This document shows, piece by piece, positions 9,342 to 17,413 of a stretch of DNA of 64,000 nucleotides (its first letter is position 1; each line of letters opens with the position of its first letter). The position numbers and the translations under genes are program-made. The notes under the pieces were generated by a model. The model worked only from the letters and a program-made list of their open reading frames with translations. It was not told the origin of the DNA and did not search any database. Origin of the DNA: JAFLCL01 sp039809495 (lineage in GTDB: Bacteria > Myxococcota_A > Polyangia > Polyangiales > Sandaracinaceae); NCBI GenBank assembly GCA_039809495.1, contig JBDHVC010000001.1, forward strand, positions 186,001-250,000, written 5' to 3'.

Positions 9342-9851
9342 ATGCAGATGGCCTGCGCGAAGAAGCTGAGCTGGGCGCTCATCGTGGGATCGGTCCTCGT
9401 CGGGACGTTCGCCGCCGGCTGTCCGGCGAGGGGGGTCGGTGATCCCTGCGTCCCCGAAGCGATCCCCGAGGCGGGCTTCACCGCACGCGAGAGCTACGTC
9501 GAGACGAGCTCGGTCCAGTGTCGCACGCGGGTCTGCCTCGTCTATCGACTCCAAGGTCACCCCGAGCACATCGTCGGCGATCCGATGACCTGCCGGAACC
9601 CCGCGACCGACAACTGCATCGACACCGACACCCGTGACGCGCGCGTCTTCTGCTCGTGCCGCTGCAGCGCGGGCGGAGGCGATTCGACGCTCCCCCTCTG
9701 CACGTGCAACGAGGGGTTCCACTGCGTCGAGCTGCTCACCAAGGGCGGCGACGGCGTCCGCGGCGGCTACTGCATCCCCGACAACTTCTGCGAGGACGAC
9801 GATGACTGCGGTCCCGGCGGGAGCTGCACGAACAACGAGTGTCGTCGCTGA
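9342..9851 (+). CDS. Cys-rich lipoprotein, CglC-like candidate
   Basis: 169 residues from the ATG at 9342 (GGGAG 5 nt upstream). An ATG at 9327 in the same frame lacks a ribosome site. The signal peptide ends in the lipobox AAGC, and the mature part carries many cysteines (CRTRVC, CSCRC, CTCNEGFHC, CEDDDDC) likely paired in the periplasm or on the surface. It is divergent from gltC. In M. xanthus the lipoprotein gene cglC lies beside gltC, gltB and gltA, so position and class suggest a CglC-type stimulable motility lipoprotein. I have not verified this by alignment. No enzymatic motif is seen. Confidence 0.6.
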   Translation: MQMACAKKLSWALIVGSVLVGTFAAGCPARGVGDPCVPEAIPEAGFTARESYVETSSVQCRTRVCLVYRLQGHPEHIVGDPMTCRNPATDNCIDTDTRDARVFCSCRCSAGGGDSTLPLCTCNEGFHCVELLTKGGDGVRGGYCIPDNFCEDDDDCGPGGSCTNNECRR

Positions 9852-9879
9852 GCTGAGCTGATCCACGCTCGCAACGCGA

Positions 9880-9909
9880 AGAGGCCTGGGCCGATGCCCG
9901 GGCCTCTTT
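9880..9909 (+). terminator. Intrinsic terminator
   Basis: GAGGCCTGGGC and GCCCGGGCCTC form an 11-bp stem with one G-T wobble around a 4-nt loop, followed by TTTCATT. It lies 29 nt after the stop of the Cys-rich lipoprotein gene. Confidence 0.75.
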
Positions 9910-9970
9910 CATTCGCTGGGGGCCGCGACGCACGCGCGCCGGTGCGTCGGGCCTCGATGGAGCACCGAGC

Positions 9971-10327
9971 GTGTCGAGAGCCGAGCGAGGGAGGCGAGCC
10001 GAGGACGCGGTCGCCCAGTGGATGGCCGACCGAGGCTTCGTGATCGTCGAGCGAAACGCGCGGATCGGGCGCCTCGAGCTCGACGTCGTCGCCCGGCGCG
10101 GCGCTCTGCTCGTCGTGTGCGAGGTGCGCTCTCGATGCGAGGGCGGCGTGGATCCCGCGCTCACCTTCGACGCGAAGAAGCGCGAACGGATCCGGCGCGG
10201 CGCCCTCGCCTACTGGTCGAAGCACGGGTTTCGCGGGCAGCTCCGCATCGACGCGGCGGCCGTCACGCTCGCGGCGGACGGATCCGCTCGGATCCGCTAC
10301 TTCGAGCGCGTGTTCTGCGACGACTGA
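9971..10327 (+). CDS. YraN/UPF0102-family nuclease-fold protein
   Basis: 118 residues from a GTG. The pattern is that of UPF0102: an N-terminal GRRAEDAVAQWM helix, then VERNARIGRLELDVVARRGALLVVCEVRSR, where the E, D and E-V-R/K residues correspond to a restriction-endonuclease-like core. The family is widespread and poorly characterised; a Holliday-junction-resolvase-like fold is inferred from the motif. The gene stands alone, and its TGA stop is the first codon of a copy of the dispersed repeat family. Convergent with the gene ending at 10498. Confidence 0.85.
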   Translation: MSRAERGRRAEDAVAQWMADRGFVIVERNARIGRLELDVVARRGALLVVCEVRSRCEGGVDPALTFDAKKRERIRRGALAYWSKHGFRGQLRIDAAAVTLAADGSARIRYFERVFCDD

Positions 10328-10452
10328 CGGCGCGCCCGTCGAAGTGAGCCGTCGAGCGCGGGCGCGCTGGCTCGGCGAGAGGCAGGCTCACGCCGACTCA
10401 CTCGGCGTGAGGGAGAGGCCCTGGGCAGCCCCGCTGGCGAGCCGGGAGCGGC
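10325..10452 (+). repeat. Stop-anchored intergenic repeat, copy A
   Basis: Begins at the TGA of the YraN-like gene with TGACGGCGCGCCCG and runs into the intergenic space. It contains two hairpins: CGCGCCCG (10331-10338) with CGGGCGCG (10359-10366), and a perfect 10-bp stem CTCACGCCGA (10387-10396) with TCGGCGTGAG (10402-10411). It shares the core TGACNGCGCGCC, GCTCGACGTGNTCCG, CACGCTGGCTCGGCG and GGCAGCCCC with copies at 30299, 37945, 53800 and 61598. It lies between convergent genes. Confidence 0.8.
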
Positions 10453-10497
10453 ATGGATCCGATCACGTGACGCATGCCGCGAGGGGCGTCGCGGCGC

Positions 10498-11103
10498 TCA
10501 CTCGAGCTCCTTCTCCATCCGGCCACGGAGCTCGTCGAGGGAGTCGAGGACCGACTGGGGCGCGCTCGCGTCCTTCGCGGACGCGATCACCGCCTCGAGG
10601 CGCGTGATCTCGTCGCGCTGGTTGGCGCGAAGCCGCTCGATCATGCGCTCGAATTCGGCGAACACGTCCTGCAGCTCGTCGCCCTCGCGCAGCCGCCCGT
10701 AGAGCTTGAGGTGACCGTCGGCGACGTACCGGAAGAGGCTCTTCATCTTGAAGGCGGGCCCGACCACGCGATGCGTCACGACGATCCCCGTGACGCCGAG
10801 CGAGAGGACGAGGGCGGCGATCCCGCCGATGATGTAGAGGAGGAGCTTCTGATCGGCCTCGCGCGCCGTCTGCTCGATGAACTCCGCCGTCTCGCCCTGC
10901 ATCGTGAGGTTGATCGTGAGCATCTCGGTCTGCTCGTGAGACGCTCGGTAGGCGACCCAGCCGAGGACCGAGGCGACGAGGAGCGTCACCACGACGACCA
11001 TGCCCGTGTACTTGAGCTGAAAGCGCGCATCGAGGAGGTAGTTCCGCAAGCGACGCTTGGGGGGGGCTCCGTTTCGGGTGGCGGCTTGGGTGGGCGAGCT
11101 CAT
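10498..11103 (-). CDS. Orphan two-TM HAMP-like membrane protein
   Basis: 201 residues; ATG at 11103 with AAGGA upstream. A basic N-terminus is followed by TM1 (about residues 33-52), a short periplasmic helix-rich loop, TM2 (about 88-110) and a HAMP-like juxtamembrane region (HRVVGPAFKMKSLFRYVADG). A coiled coil with FERMIERLRANQRDEITRLEAVI follows. There is no kinase, cyclase or receptor output domain, so it ends where a sensor would normally begin signalling. It could pass a signal by partnering with another protein. Conserved proteins of this shape occur in myxobacteria without assigned function. Convergent with the YraN-like gene. Confidence 0.7.
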   Translation of the reverse strand: MSSPTQAATRNGAPPKRRLRNYLLDARFQLKYTGMVVVVTLLVASVLGWVAYRASHEQTEMLTINLTMQGETAEFIEQTAREADQKLLLYIIGGIAALVLSLGVTGIVVTHRVVGPAFKMKSLFRYVADGHLKLYGRLREGDELQDVFAEFERMIERLRANQRDEITRLEAVIASAKDASAPQSVLDSLDELRGRMEKELE

Positions 11104-11170
11104 CTCTCATCCTTTGGCGCGGGTCGTTGCAGAAGATCGTAGAGGGATCGCGGGCGTGGACGCCAACAAC

Positions 11171-12025
11171 TCACCGAGGCGAGGCCGCGGCGAGCGCGGT
11201 GGGGAGCCGGTTGAGCGCGCTGTTGACCGCGGCCTCGACGAGCGCGGGGTCGGCGGTCGACGTGCCCGTCGCCGTCGCGGAGCCGCTCAACATGCTCCGA
11301 ACGTTGCGACCAGGGTAGTCCTGGACCACGACCGAGCAGCGCGCTCGGACCGCGCCGGTCGGGAGCGTCTCGATGGCGAGCGAGATGTCGAGGAAGACGC
11401 CGACGAGCGAGCGACGTCGCAGCTCGCGCTGCGCGGCGGCAGCGCTCTCGCCGTCCGGCGCGACGACGATCTGACCGAGCGACTCGAGCCGACGCTCCAC
11501 GCTCGTGCGGATTCCGTCGGCGAGCGCCGGGGGGGCGGCGCCCGTCACGTTCGGTCGGCCGATCCCGATGTAGTAGCGGGCGGGGCCCGCGGGCGCGGGC
11601 CCGACACCGCCGCCTGCCTCGCTCGGGCGGCTCGCGGTGGGCGCCCTCGAGCGGCTCTCGATCGCGGTGACGGCGGCGGTCGCGGCCGTGCGGACGGCGG
11701 CCTCCCCGTCGTGCTCGAGGCCACGAAGCGCGGCGATCACGCTCGAGTCCCCGACGCGCCCGAGGGACGACGCGGCCGCCGCCCGGACCGCCGGGTTCTC
11801 GTCGCGGAGGGCCGCCGAGAGCGCCGTGAGGACGCTCGGCTCGCCGCTCACGCTCCCGAGCGAGATCGCGGCCTGGGCCCGCACACGAAACGCGGTCGAG
11901 GTCTGGAGGAGCCGGACGAGGTAGTCGCTGCGATCGTCGGCGCGCGCGCCCACGGACGAGAGCGAGATCGAGACGACGAGCAGCGCGAGCGCGCGGCGAG
12001 CCAGCCATCCACGTGCGACACTCAA
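11171..12025 (-). CDS. Exported HEAT-repeat protein
   Basis: About 284 residues. I chose the TTG at 12025 because GGAGGG lies 6 nt upstream and the next residues form a signal peptide (WLARRALALLVVSISLSSVGARA). An ATG at 12079 is the alternative. Residues about 35-130 are HEAT/PBS-lyase-like repeats such as NPAVRAAAASSLGRVGDSSV. A linker and a separate C-terminal domain follow (YYIGIGRPNVTG onwards), resembling a lipoprotein-like oligomerising domain but not one I can name. A periplasmic scaffold is likely. The next gene downstream on this strand is the TM-HAMP gene, 67 nt away. Confidence 0.7.
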   Translation of the reverse strand: MSVARGWLARRALALLVVSISLSSVGARADDRSDYLVRLLQTSTAFRVRAQAAISLGSVSGEPSVLTALSAALRDENPAVRAAAASSLGRVGDSSVIAALRGLEHDGEAAVRTAATAAVTAIESRSRAPTASRPSEAGGGVGPAPAGPARYYIGIGRPNVTGAAPPALADGIRTSVERRLESLGQIVVAPDGESAAAAQRELRRRSLVGVFLDISLAIETLPTGAVRARCSVVVQDYPGRNVRSMLSGSATATGTSTADPALVEAAVNSALNRLPTALAAASPR

Positions 12026-12091
12026 GGGCAACCCTCCATCAGCTGCGACGTTCGACGTGGATCGACGCGATCCGTTCACGAGTATCTACGG

Positions 12092-13798
12092 ATGACCCGC
12101 GACTGCAACGACCTCGTTGCGCAGCGCGACGATCGAGCCGATCCTGGCGGCGTGTCCGCGCCGGTGACGGGACGGCTCCTCGTGGTCGCGACGGCGATCG
12201 TCGTCTGCCTCGCGCCCTCGTCGTCGGCGTCGGCCGATCGGATCGTGCGCGTCCGCGGCGGGGCCCGGATCGAGCTCATCAGCTCACCATCCTCGCCCGA
12301 GACCGTGCGGGGCACGCTCCGCGACGACAACGGGGTGCCGCTCACGGGCCGCGCCCTCGACCTCTCCATACGGCCCACGATTGGCGGCTCCGCCGAGACG
12401 ATGAGCGTCGTCACCGATGCGCGCGGGCGCTTCGAGGGGACCCCCACGCGAGCGCGCTGTCCGTGCGTCGTCGACGCCTCGTTCGCGGGCGATCTCGACC
12501 TCGAGGGCGCGAGCGTCCGGATCACCATGGACGGCCAACACGCCCACGTCGCGCTTCGTGTCTCGCTCCCCGAGGGGAACCGCCTCTCGCTCGACACGCC
12601 CGAGCACGCGCTCGACGTGATCGCGACCGGCGAGGCCGGTGGCGCGGGGCTCGAGATCGTCGTCCGAAACGAGGCGGGCGTCGCCCTCGCGGAGGGCCGC
12701 ACGGATCCGCGCGGTCGGCTGACGCTCACGCTCCGCTCCGATGACCTCGGCCCGGCCGCGGCTGGAAGACTCGTCGTTCGCTCCGAGGCCGACGCGACGC
12801 GCGCCGTCGGGCAGACCGAGGTGCCGATCGTCCGCTACCGCGCCGTTCACCTCGAGTGGACCGACTCCTCGGAGACGCTCCGCGAGGGCACCTCGCTCGG
12901 CGGGCGGCTCGTGACGAGCGTCGGCCCGCTCGCGCATCGCCCCGTCGGCGTCTACGTGGACGGCGAGCACGCCCTGACGCTCGTGACCGACGGCGCGGGC
13001 GCCTTCGCGTTCCCCCTCCACCCGTCGGTGGCGCGCGGCGCTGCCGAGATCGTCGTGGAGGCTCGCTTCGTCGCGGAGGGGCCGTGGCTCGACGACGCGC
13101 GCTCACCCGAGCGGCGCTTCGTCGTCACGCCGAGCGTGCCGATCCTCCCTTGGCTCGCGCTCTCGAGCGCCCTCGCCTTCGGCGGCGTCGCGCTCTGGCT
13201 CTCGAGGCGCCGGACGGGGCGCGCGGCCTCGGACGCGCCGCGCGAGAGCACACCCGGCGTGAGCACGTCGCGCGCGTCGTCGATCCTCGCCCAGACGCGC
13301 GAGGTCTCGGGGACGCTCGTTCGCGCGGCGACCGGTGACGCGATCGCGGGCGCGCGCGTGCGCTGCGGCGACGTCGAGACGCGGAGCGGGCCCGACGGAC
13401 GCTTCGCCCTGCTCCCGCCGACGGGCTCGCTCCGCTTCGAGGCGAGCGCCCCCGGCTTCGAGCCGATCGCCCGGCCCCTGATGATCCCGAACCGGGGCGA
13501 GTGGATCGACGTGGTGGTGCGCCTCGAGAGCCGCCGCGATCTCGCGCGGCGGGCGCTCCTCGACGTGCTCTCGCGCTTCGCGCGAGACGAGGTGCCGGCG
13601 ACGGCGACCGACCGCGAGATCGCGGCGATCGTGCGCGCCGCTGGCGCGGACCCGGGGGCGATCGACGCGCTCGCCGCCGAGGTCGAGGTGCTCGTCTACG
13701 CGGAGCGGCCGCCGTCCGAAGAGGCGCTGGCATCCGTGCGCGCGAAGCTCACCGCGCTGACGCCGCGAACGACACGCGTTGACTCGAAGCTCGCGTGA
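12092..13798 (+). CDS. Membrane protein with carboxypeptidase-regulatory-like domains
   Basis: 568 residues from the ATG at 12092; no strong ribosome site, and a GTG at VSAPVTGR is an alternative. A signal peptide is followed by three to four Ig/transthyretin-like modules. These include TVRGTLRDDNGVPLTGRALDL and later GTSLGGRLVTS. One TM lies at about residues 351-370 (ILPWLALSSALAFGGVALWL). After the TM a further carboxypeptidase-regulatory module (REVSGTLVRAATGDAIAGAR) sits on the cytoplasmic side, then a helical tail. A regulatory-like fold on both sides of the membrane is unusual. Function unknown. Its last codons hold the promoter of ftsY. Confidence 0.7.
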   Translation: MTRDCNDLVAQRDDRADPGGVSAPVTGRLLVVATAIVVCLAPSSSASADRIVRVRGGARIELISSPSSPETVRGTLRDDNGVPLTGRALDLSIRPTIGGSAETMSVVTDARGRFEGTPTRARCPCVVDASFAGDLDLEGASVRITMDGQHAHVALRVSLPEGNRLSLDTPEHALDVIATGEAGGAGLEIVVRNEAGVALAEGRTDPRGRLTLTLRSDDLGPAAAGRLVVRSEADATRAVGQTEVPIVRYRAVHLEWTDSSETLREGTSLGGRLVTSVGPLAHRPVGVYVDGEHALTLVTDGAGAFAFPLHPSVARGAAEIVVEARFVAEGPWLDDARSPERRFVVTPSVPILPWLALSSALAFGGVALWLSRRRTGRAASDAPRESTPGVSTSRASSILAQTREVSGTLVRAATGDAIAGARVRCGDVETRSGPDGRFALLPPTGSLRFEASAPGFEPIARPLMIPNRGEWIDVVVRLESRRDLARRALLDVLSRFARDEVPATATDREIAAIVRAAGADPGAIDALAAEVEVLVYAERPPSEEALASVRAKLTALTPRTTRVDSKLA

Positions 13799-13808
13799 TC
13801 TCTATAGT
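13779..13808 (+). promoter_or_regulatory. Promoter of ftsY
   Basis: TTGACT (13779-13784), an 18-nt spacer and TATAGT (13803-13808). The -35 box overlaps the last codons of the preceding gene. The predicted leader before the ATG at 13854 is about 40 nt. Confidence 0.65.
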
Positions 13809-13853
13809 TCGCGGCCGCGCCAGCCTCGCCTCGCCACGGCGCGCCCGAGGGAC

Positions 13854-15185
13854 ATGTTCGTGATCGTCGTCGTCGCCGCCGTCGTCCTCGTCGTCTTCGG
13901 CGCGGTCGTGTTCGTTCTCCGTCGTGGTCAGCGACCCGAGCCGCTCCCCTCGCGTGGTGAGCCAGCGAAGCTCTCGCCCGCGACCCCCGCGCCGCGCTCG
14001 AGACCGGAGGAGCAGCGCGAGCCCGCGAGCGCCGGACCGGCGAAGTCCGGCGAGCCGACGCCCGCCGCGCCGGCCGCGGAGAAGCCAGCGCCGGCGAAGG
14101 CGAGCGAGCCCGCCTCGGCGGAGGCGCGCGCACCCGAGCCTGGCTCGACGGACGTCGAAGAGGACGACGCTGGACGCCGCGCGGAGGCCGAACGCCCCCC
14201 CCACGAGGCCGTGGCGGCCAAGCTCGAGGCCGCTCCTGCGGAGAGCTCGGCCGAGACGCGCGAGTCGATCGAGACGCTGCGCAAGGGCCTCGCGACGACG
14301 CGCGGCGGCTTCATCGCGCGCCTCGCCCAGCTCTTCGGTCGACGCAAGGAGATCGATCCCACGCTCCTCGACGAGGTGCAGGCGGTGCTGCTCTCGGCGG
14401 ACATCGGGCCGCGAACGGCGGACAAGATGCTGGAGGGGCTGCGCGCGGAGATCGCGGCCGCGAAGCTCCACGACGAGGCGGAGCTCTGGGCGAGCCTGCG
14501 GGCGCAGGCGCTCGAGGTGATAGGTCCCGCGCTCGGGCCGATCGTGCCCACCAAGAGGCCGACCGTCATCATCGTCGTCGGCGTGAACGGGGTCGGCAAG
14601 ACGACGACGATCGGCAAGCTCGCGAGCCGCTACCAGGAGCAGGGGCGCAAGGTCGTGCTCGCGGCGGGCGACACCTTTCGCGCGGCGGCGGTGCTCCAGC
14701 TCGAGGTCTGGGGCAAGCGGGTCGGCTGCGAGGTGGTCAAGGGCAAGGATCGGGCGGATCCCGGCGCCGTGATCTTCGACGCCATCAAGAAGGGCATCGC
14801 CGACGGCGCGGACGTCGTGCTCGCGGACACGGCGGGGCGCCTCCACACGAAGTCGAACCTGATGGAGGAGCTGAAGAAGGTCGTGCGGACGGCCGAGAAG
14901 GCCCTCGAGCGCCCCATCGACGAGGTGCTCCTCGTCCTCGACGCGACCACCGGCCAGAACGCCATCCAGCAGGCCCAGCTCTTCCGCGAGGCGATCCGGA
15001 TCACGGGGATCGTCCTCACCAAGCTCGACGGAACGGCGAAGGGCGGCGTCGTCCTCGGCGTCGCCAACGAGCACGGCATTCCGGTCCGCTACGTGGGCAT
15101 CGGCGAGCGGGTCGAGGATCTCCGCGTCTTCGCGCCGGACGTCTTCGTCTCCGCGCTCTTCGAGAAGCCGGAGGAACCTTCGTGA
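13854..15185 (+). CDS. ftsY: Signal recognition particle receptor FtsY
   Basis: 443 residues. FtsY is the membrane receptor GTPase that docks SRP-ribosome complexes at the translocon. An N-terminal membrane segment (FVIVVVAAVVLVVFGAVVFVL) is followed by a long Pro/Ala/Glu-rich acidic A domain to about residue 140. The NG domain follows, with the P loop GVNGVGKTTTIGKLA, DTAGR and the specificity motif TKLDGTAKGG. A true N-terminal TM is common in this group, unlike the E. coli amphipathic anchor. The ATG at 13854 is chosen as the first Met of the TM. It has its own promoter. Confidence 0.95.
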   Translation: MFVIVVVAAVVLVVFGAVVFVLRRGQRPEPLPSRGEPAKLSPATPAPRSRPEEQREPASAGPAKSGEPTPAAPAAEKPAPAKASEPASAEARAPEPGSTDVEEDDAGRRAEAERPPHEAVAAKLEAAPAESSAETRESIETLRKGLATTRGGFIARLAQLFGRRKEIDPTLLDEVQAVLLSADIGPRTADKMLEGLRAEIAAAKLHDEAELWASLRAQALEVIGPALGPIVPTKRPTVIIVVGVNGVGKTTTIGKLASRYQEQGRKVVLAAGDTFRAAAVLQLEVWGKRVGCEVVKGKDRADPGAVIFDAIKKGIADGADVVLADTAGRLHTKSNLMEELKKVVRTAEKALERPIDEVLLVLDATTGQNAIQQAQLFREAIRITGIVLTKLDGTAKGGVVLGVANEHGIPVRYVGIGERVEDLRVFAPDVFVSALFEKPEEPS

Positions 15186-15202
15186 GCCTCCGTCGATCCG
15201 CG

Positions 15203-15232
15203 TTGATCGCGCGATCCTCACCGTGTTATAGT
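15203..15232 (+). promoter_or_regulatory. Promoter of the beta-barrel gene pair
   Basis: TTGATC (15203-15208), an 18-nt spacer and TATAGT (15227-15232), 18 nt after the ftsY stop. The leader to 15416 would be about 175 nt and is unusually AT-rich around 15240-15290, so it may hold more control signals. Confidence 0.6.
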
Positions 15233-15415
15233 CGCGCCCGCTTCCTGTTCAGACACCGTTTTTACGATACATTTCGGACACTTACAGGTCTCGGCCAAAT
15301 CCCGAGAACGTGGCTTCGGGGGCGTTTCCTCGGTGAGGGAACGGTCCGGGAGACGCTTCAGGGATCCCGCTCGACAGATGGTCGTAGTCGCCACCCGCAG
15401 GTGGAAGAGGTCACG

Positions 15416-16345
15416 ATGAGAAAGGCTTGGATCGCGGCGTCGATCGTCGCGCTCGCGCTCACGAACGGATGGGCGGCCACCCGCGCCGTCGCTCAGGACA
15501 TGGACTTCACGCTCGACGAGACGGAGAGCGGCGACGCCTCGAGCGATACGCAGTCGTCGGCCGACAGCGGCTCCGGCGACGTCATCGGCGATCTCGCCTC
15601 GGGCTCCGACGAGGCCGCGCACGCCTCGTCGTCGAGCGCCGCTCGGGAGGAGCCCACCGAGCGCGAGGACGCGCACGAGGAGATCTACGCGGTCCAGCAG
15701 ATCTATGCGCTGCGCATCAACCGCGTCGAGCTGATGCCGTCGGTGTCGCAGTCGCTGAACGACCCGTTCGTGAGCCACACCGGCATCGGCCTCGGCCTGA
15801 ACTACTGGTGGACGAACGTCCTCGCGCTCGGCGTGAACTTCATCTGGTACGAAGGGCTCGAGTCGGAGTCGGAGCTCGCCTTCCAGGTTCGGCGGAGCAC
15901 GCGCCTCTCGGTGCCGATCAACCAGTACCAGTTCGGCGCGCACCTGAACTTCACGTACGTCCCGGTGTACGGGAAGTTCTCGATGTTCAACGAGTTCATC
16001 TTCCAGTACGACGCCTACATCGTCGGCGGCGTCGGCCTGATGCGGACCCGCCCGATCCCGGTCATCGATCCCGACGTCCGGCGCTTCGACTTCGACGTCC
16101 GCGTCGCGTTCAACCTCGGCATCGGCCTGCGCGTCTTCGTCACCCGCTGGCTCGCGGTCTTCGCCGAGCTCCGCGACTACATGTACCTCGAGCAGCTCGA
16201 GAACCTCGGCGTCGCGCTGGGTGAGCAGCGCTCGGACCCGACGACGTGGACGCAGTCGAGCCTCGCCTTCACCAACAACGTCACGGCGCACATCGGCCTG
16301 ACCTTCTTCTTGCCGCCGGAATTCGACTACCGGCTGCCGCGCTGA
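15416..16345 (+). CDS. GltA/GltB-type outer-membrane beta-barrel protein
   Basis: 309 residues; the ATG at 15416 has GAGGT 5 nt upstream. The signal peptide cleaves at AVA/QDM, and the mature chain starts QDMDFTLDET, almost the same as GltC. A Ser/Asp/Glu-rich linker (about residues 36-85) is followed by a small barrel. It opens with YALRINRVELMPSVSQSLNDPF and has alternating aromatic strands to the end. It belongs to the myxobacterial OMP family (TIGR04565 type) that includes GltA, GltB, NfsA and NfsB. It lies 6 kb from the other glt genes, unlike the single nfs operon. Which of A or B it is cannot be told. Confidence 0.75.
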   Translation: MRKAWIAASIVALALTNGWAATRAVAQDMDFTLDETESGDASSDTQSSADSGSGDVIGDLASGSDEAAHASSSSAAREEPTEREDAHEEIYAVQQIYALRINRVELMPSVSQSLNDPFVSHTGIGLGLNYWWTNVLALGVNFIWYEGLESESELAFQVRRSTRLSVPINQYQFGAHLNFTYVPVYGKFSMFNEFIFQYDAYIVGGVGLMRTRPIPVIDPDVRRFDFDVRVAFNLGIGLRVFVTRWLAVFAELRDYMYLEQLENLGVALGEQRSDPTTWTQSSLAFTNNVTAHIGLTFFLPPEFDYRLPR

Positions 16346-16356
16346 GCGAGGGACGC

Positions 16357-17280
16357 ATGAGCACCCGAACGTCGTTTTCACGGAACTCGCACGGATCGAG
16401 CATGACCAAGACCAGCCTCTCGCTCCTCCTCTCGCTCGGCCTCGCCGTCGGCGCGCTGAGCCTCGTGGCTCCCGCGCAAGCGCAGGAGGTTCAGATCACG
16501 GGGCCGCTCGCCGGCGCGCCTGCGGTCCGGCACATGCGGCTCTACCGCGTCAACCGCGTCAACCTGATCCCGGGGATCAGCTACACGCTCCAGGACGAGT
16601 TCGCCCGCTCGCTCTTCGTCGGCCTGGAGGCGAACTACCACTTCCTCGACTGGCTCGGCATCGGCATCTGGGGCGGTTACGCGGCCGGCCAGATCGACAC
16701 CGACCTGACGACCCAGGTCAACCAGTATGCCCAGGTGACCGATCGCAACCGCCTCTCGGTCCCCTCGGCGGATCGCTTCCACGAGCAGATCGGACGCATC
16801 CAGTGGGGCGTCTCGGCTCACCTCATCTTCATCCCGTTGCGCGGGAAGCTCTCGCTGTTCCAGGCGGTCTTCGTCGACACCGACCTCTACGTGATCCTGG
16901 GTGCCGCGATCTTCGGGCTCGACGAGCGCAGCTCCACCGTCATCAACGACGTCCGGAGCACCGCGTGCGACTCGGCGCCCACCGGTCGATCGTCGGACGA
17001 GTGCATCGCCACGCAGGTCGCGCGCACCGGTCGGATCACGCCCGCCCCGATGCTCGGCGTCGGGCTGAGCCTCTACGCGAACTCCTGGTTCGGGATCGCG
17101 ATCGAGTGGCGAGCCTTCCCCTTCTCCTGGAATCCCTCCGGGACGGACGAGGCGGGGAGCAGCCGCGGCGCGTTCCCCGACGGTCAGATCGACGGCCAGG
17201 ACTCGCGAACCACGTTCAACCACATGTTCAACCTCGGCCTCATCTTCAACCTGCCGCCGGATCAGGCCGTCACCGAGTGA
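16357..17280 (+). CDS. Second GltA/GltB-type outer-membrane beta-barrel protein
   Basis: 307 residues from the ATG at 16357 (AGGGA upstream), only 11 nt after the previous stop. An internal ATG at 16402 would give a more compact signal peptide ending AQAQ. The barrel start MRLYRVNRVNLIPGISYTLQ mirrors that of the upstream gene, so the two are paralogues and almost certainly co-expressed. One surface loop has two Cys (CDSAPTGRSSDEC) absent from the paralogue. It ends with a -DQAVTE tail and is followed by a duplicated hairpin. Likely one half of a GltA-GltB pair in the outer membrane. Confidence 0.75.
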   Translation: MSTRTSFSRNSHGSSMTKTSLSLLLSLGLAVGALSLVAPAQAQEVQITGPLAGAPAVRHMRLYRVNRVNLIPGISYTLQDEFARSLFVGLEANYHFLDWLGIGIWGGYAAGQIDTDLTTQVNQYAQVTDRNRLSVPSADRFHEQIGRIQWGVSAHLIFIPLRGKLSLFQAVFVDTDLYVILGAAIFGLDERSSTVINDVRSTACDSAPTGRSSDECIATQVARTGRITPAPMLGVGLSLYANSWFGIAIEWRAFPFSWNPSGTDEAGSSRGAFPDGQIDGQDSRTTFNHMFNLGLIFNLPPDQAVTE

Positions 17281-17405
17281 CGTGACAGCAGCGCGCCCCG
17301 CTCGACGTGATCCGTCGAGCGCAGGGCGCCTGGTGCCGCCGGACCAGGCAGTCACCGAGTGATGTGACAGCGCGCCCCGCTCGACGTGATCCGTCGGGCG
17401 GGGCG
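17252..17405 (+). repeat. 82-bp tandem duplication of gene end plus hairpin terminator (repeat-family copy B)
   Basis: The last codons and stop of the barrel gene with the following hairpin (17252-17333) are repeated from 17334, with only scattered changes. The first hairpin, 17293-17329, pairs about 15 bp around TGATC with a 2-nt bulge. The second, 17373-17405, pairs 14 bp with one G-T wobble around the same loop and is followed by TTCTGTCA. The hairpin carries the GCGCGCC and GCTCGACGTGATCCG core of the stop-anchored repeat family. Confidence 0.85.
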
Positions 17406-17413
17406 TTCTGTCA
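17373..17413 (+). terminator. Hairpin terminator between convergent genes
   Basis: A 14-bp GC stem with a 5-nt loop, followed by TTCTGTCA. It ends at the stop codon of the opposing gene at 17411, so it may serve both directions. Confidence 0.6.
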
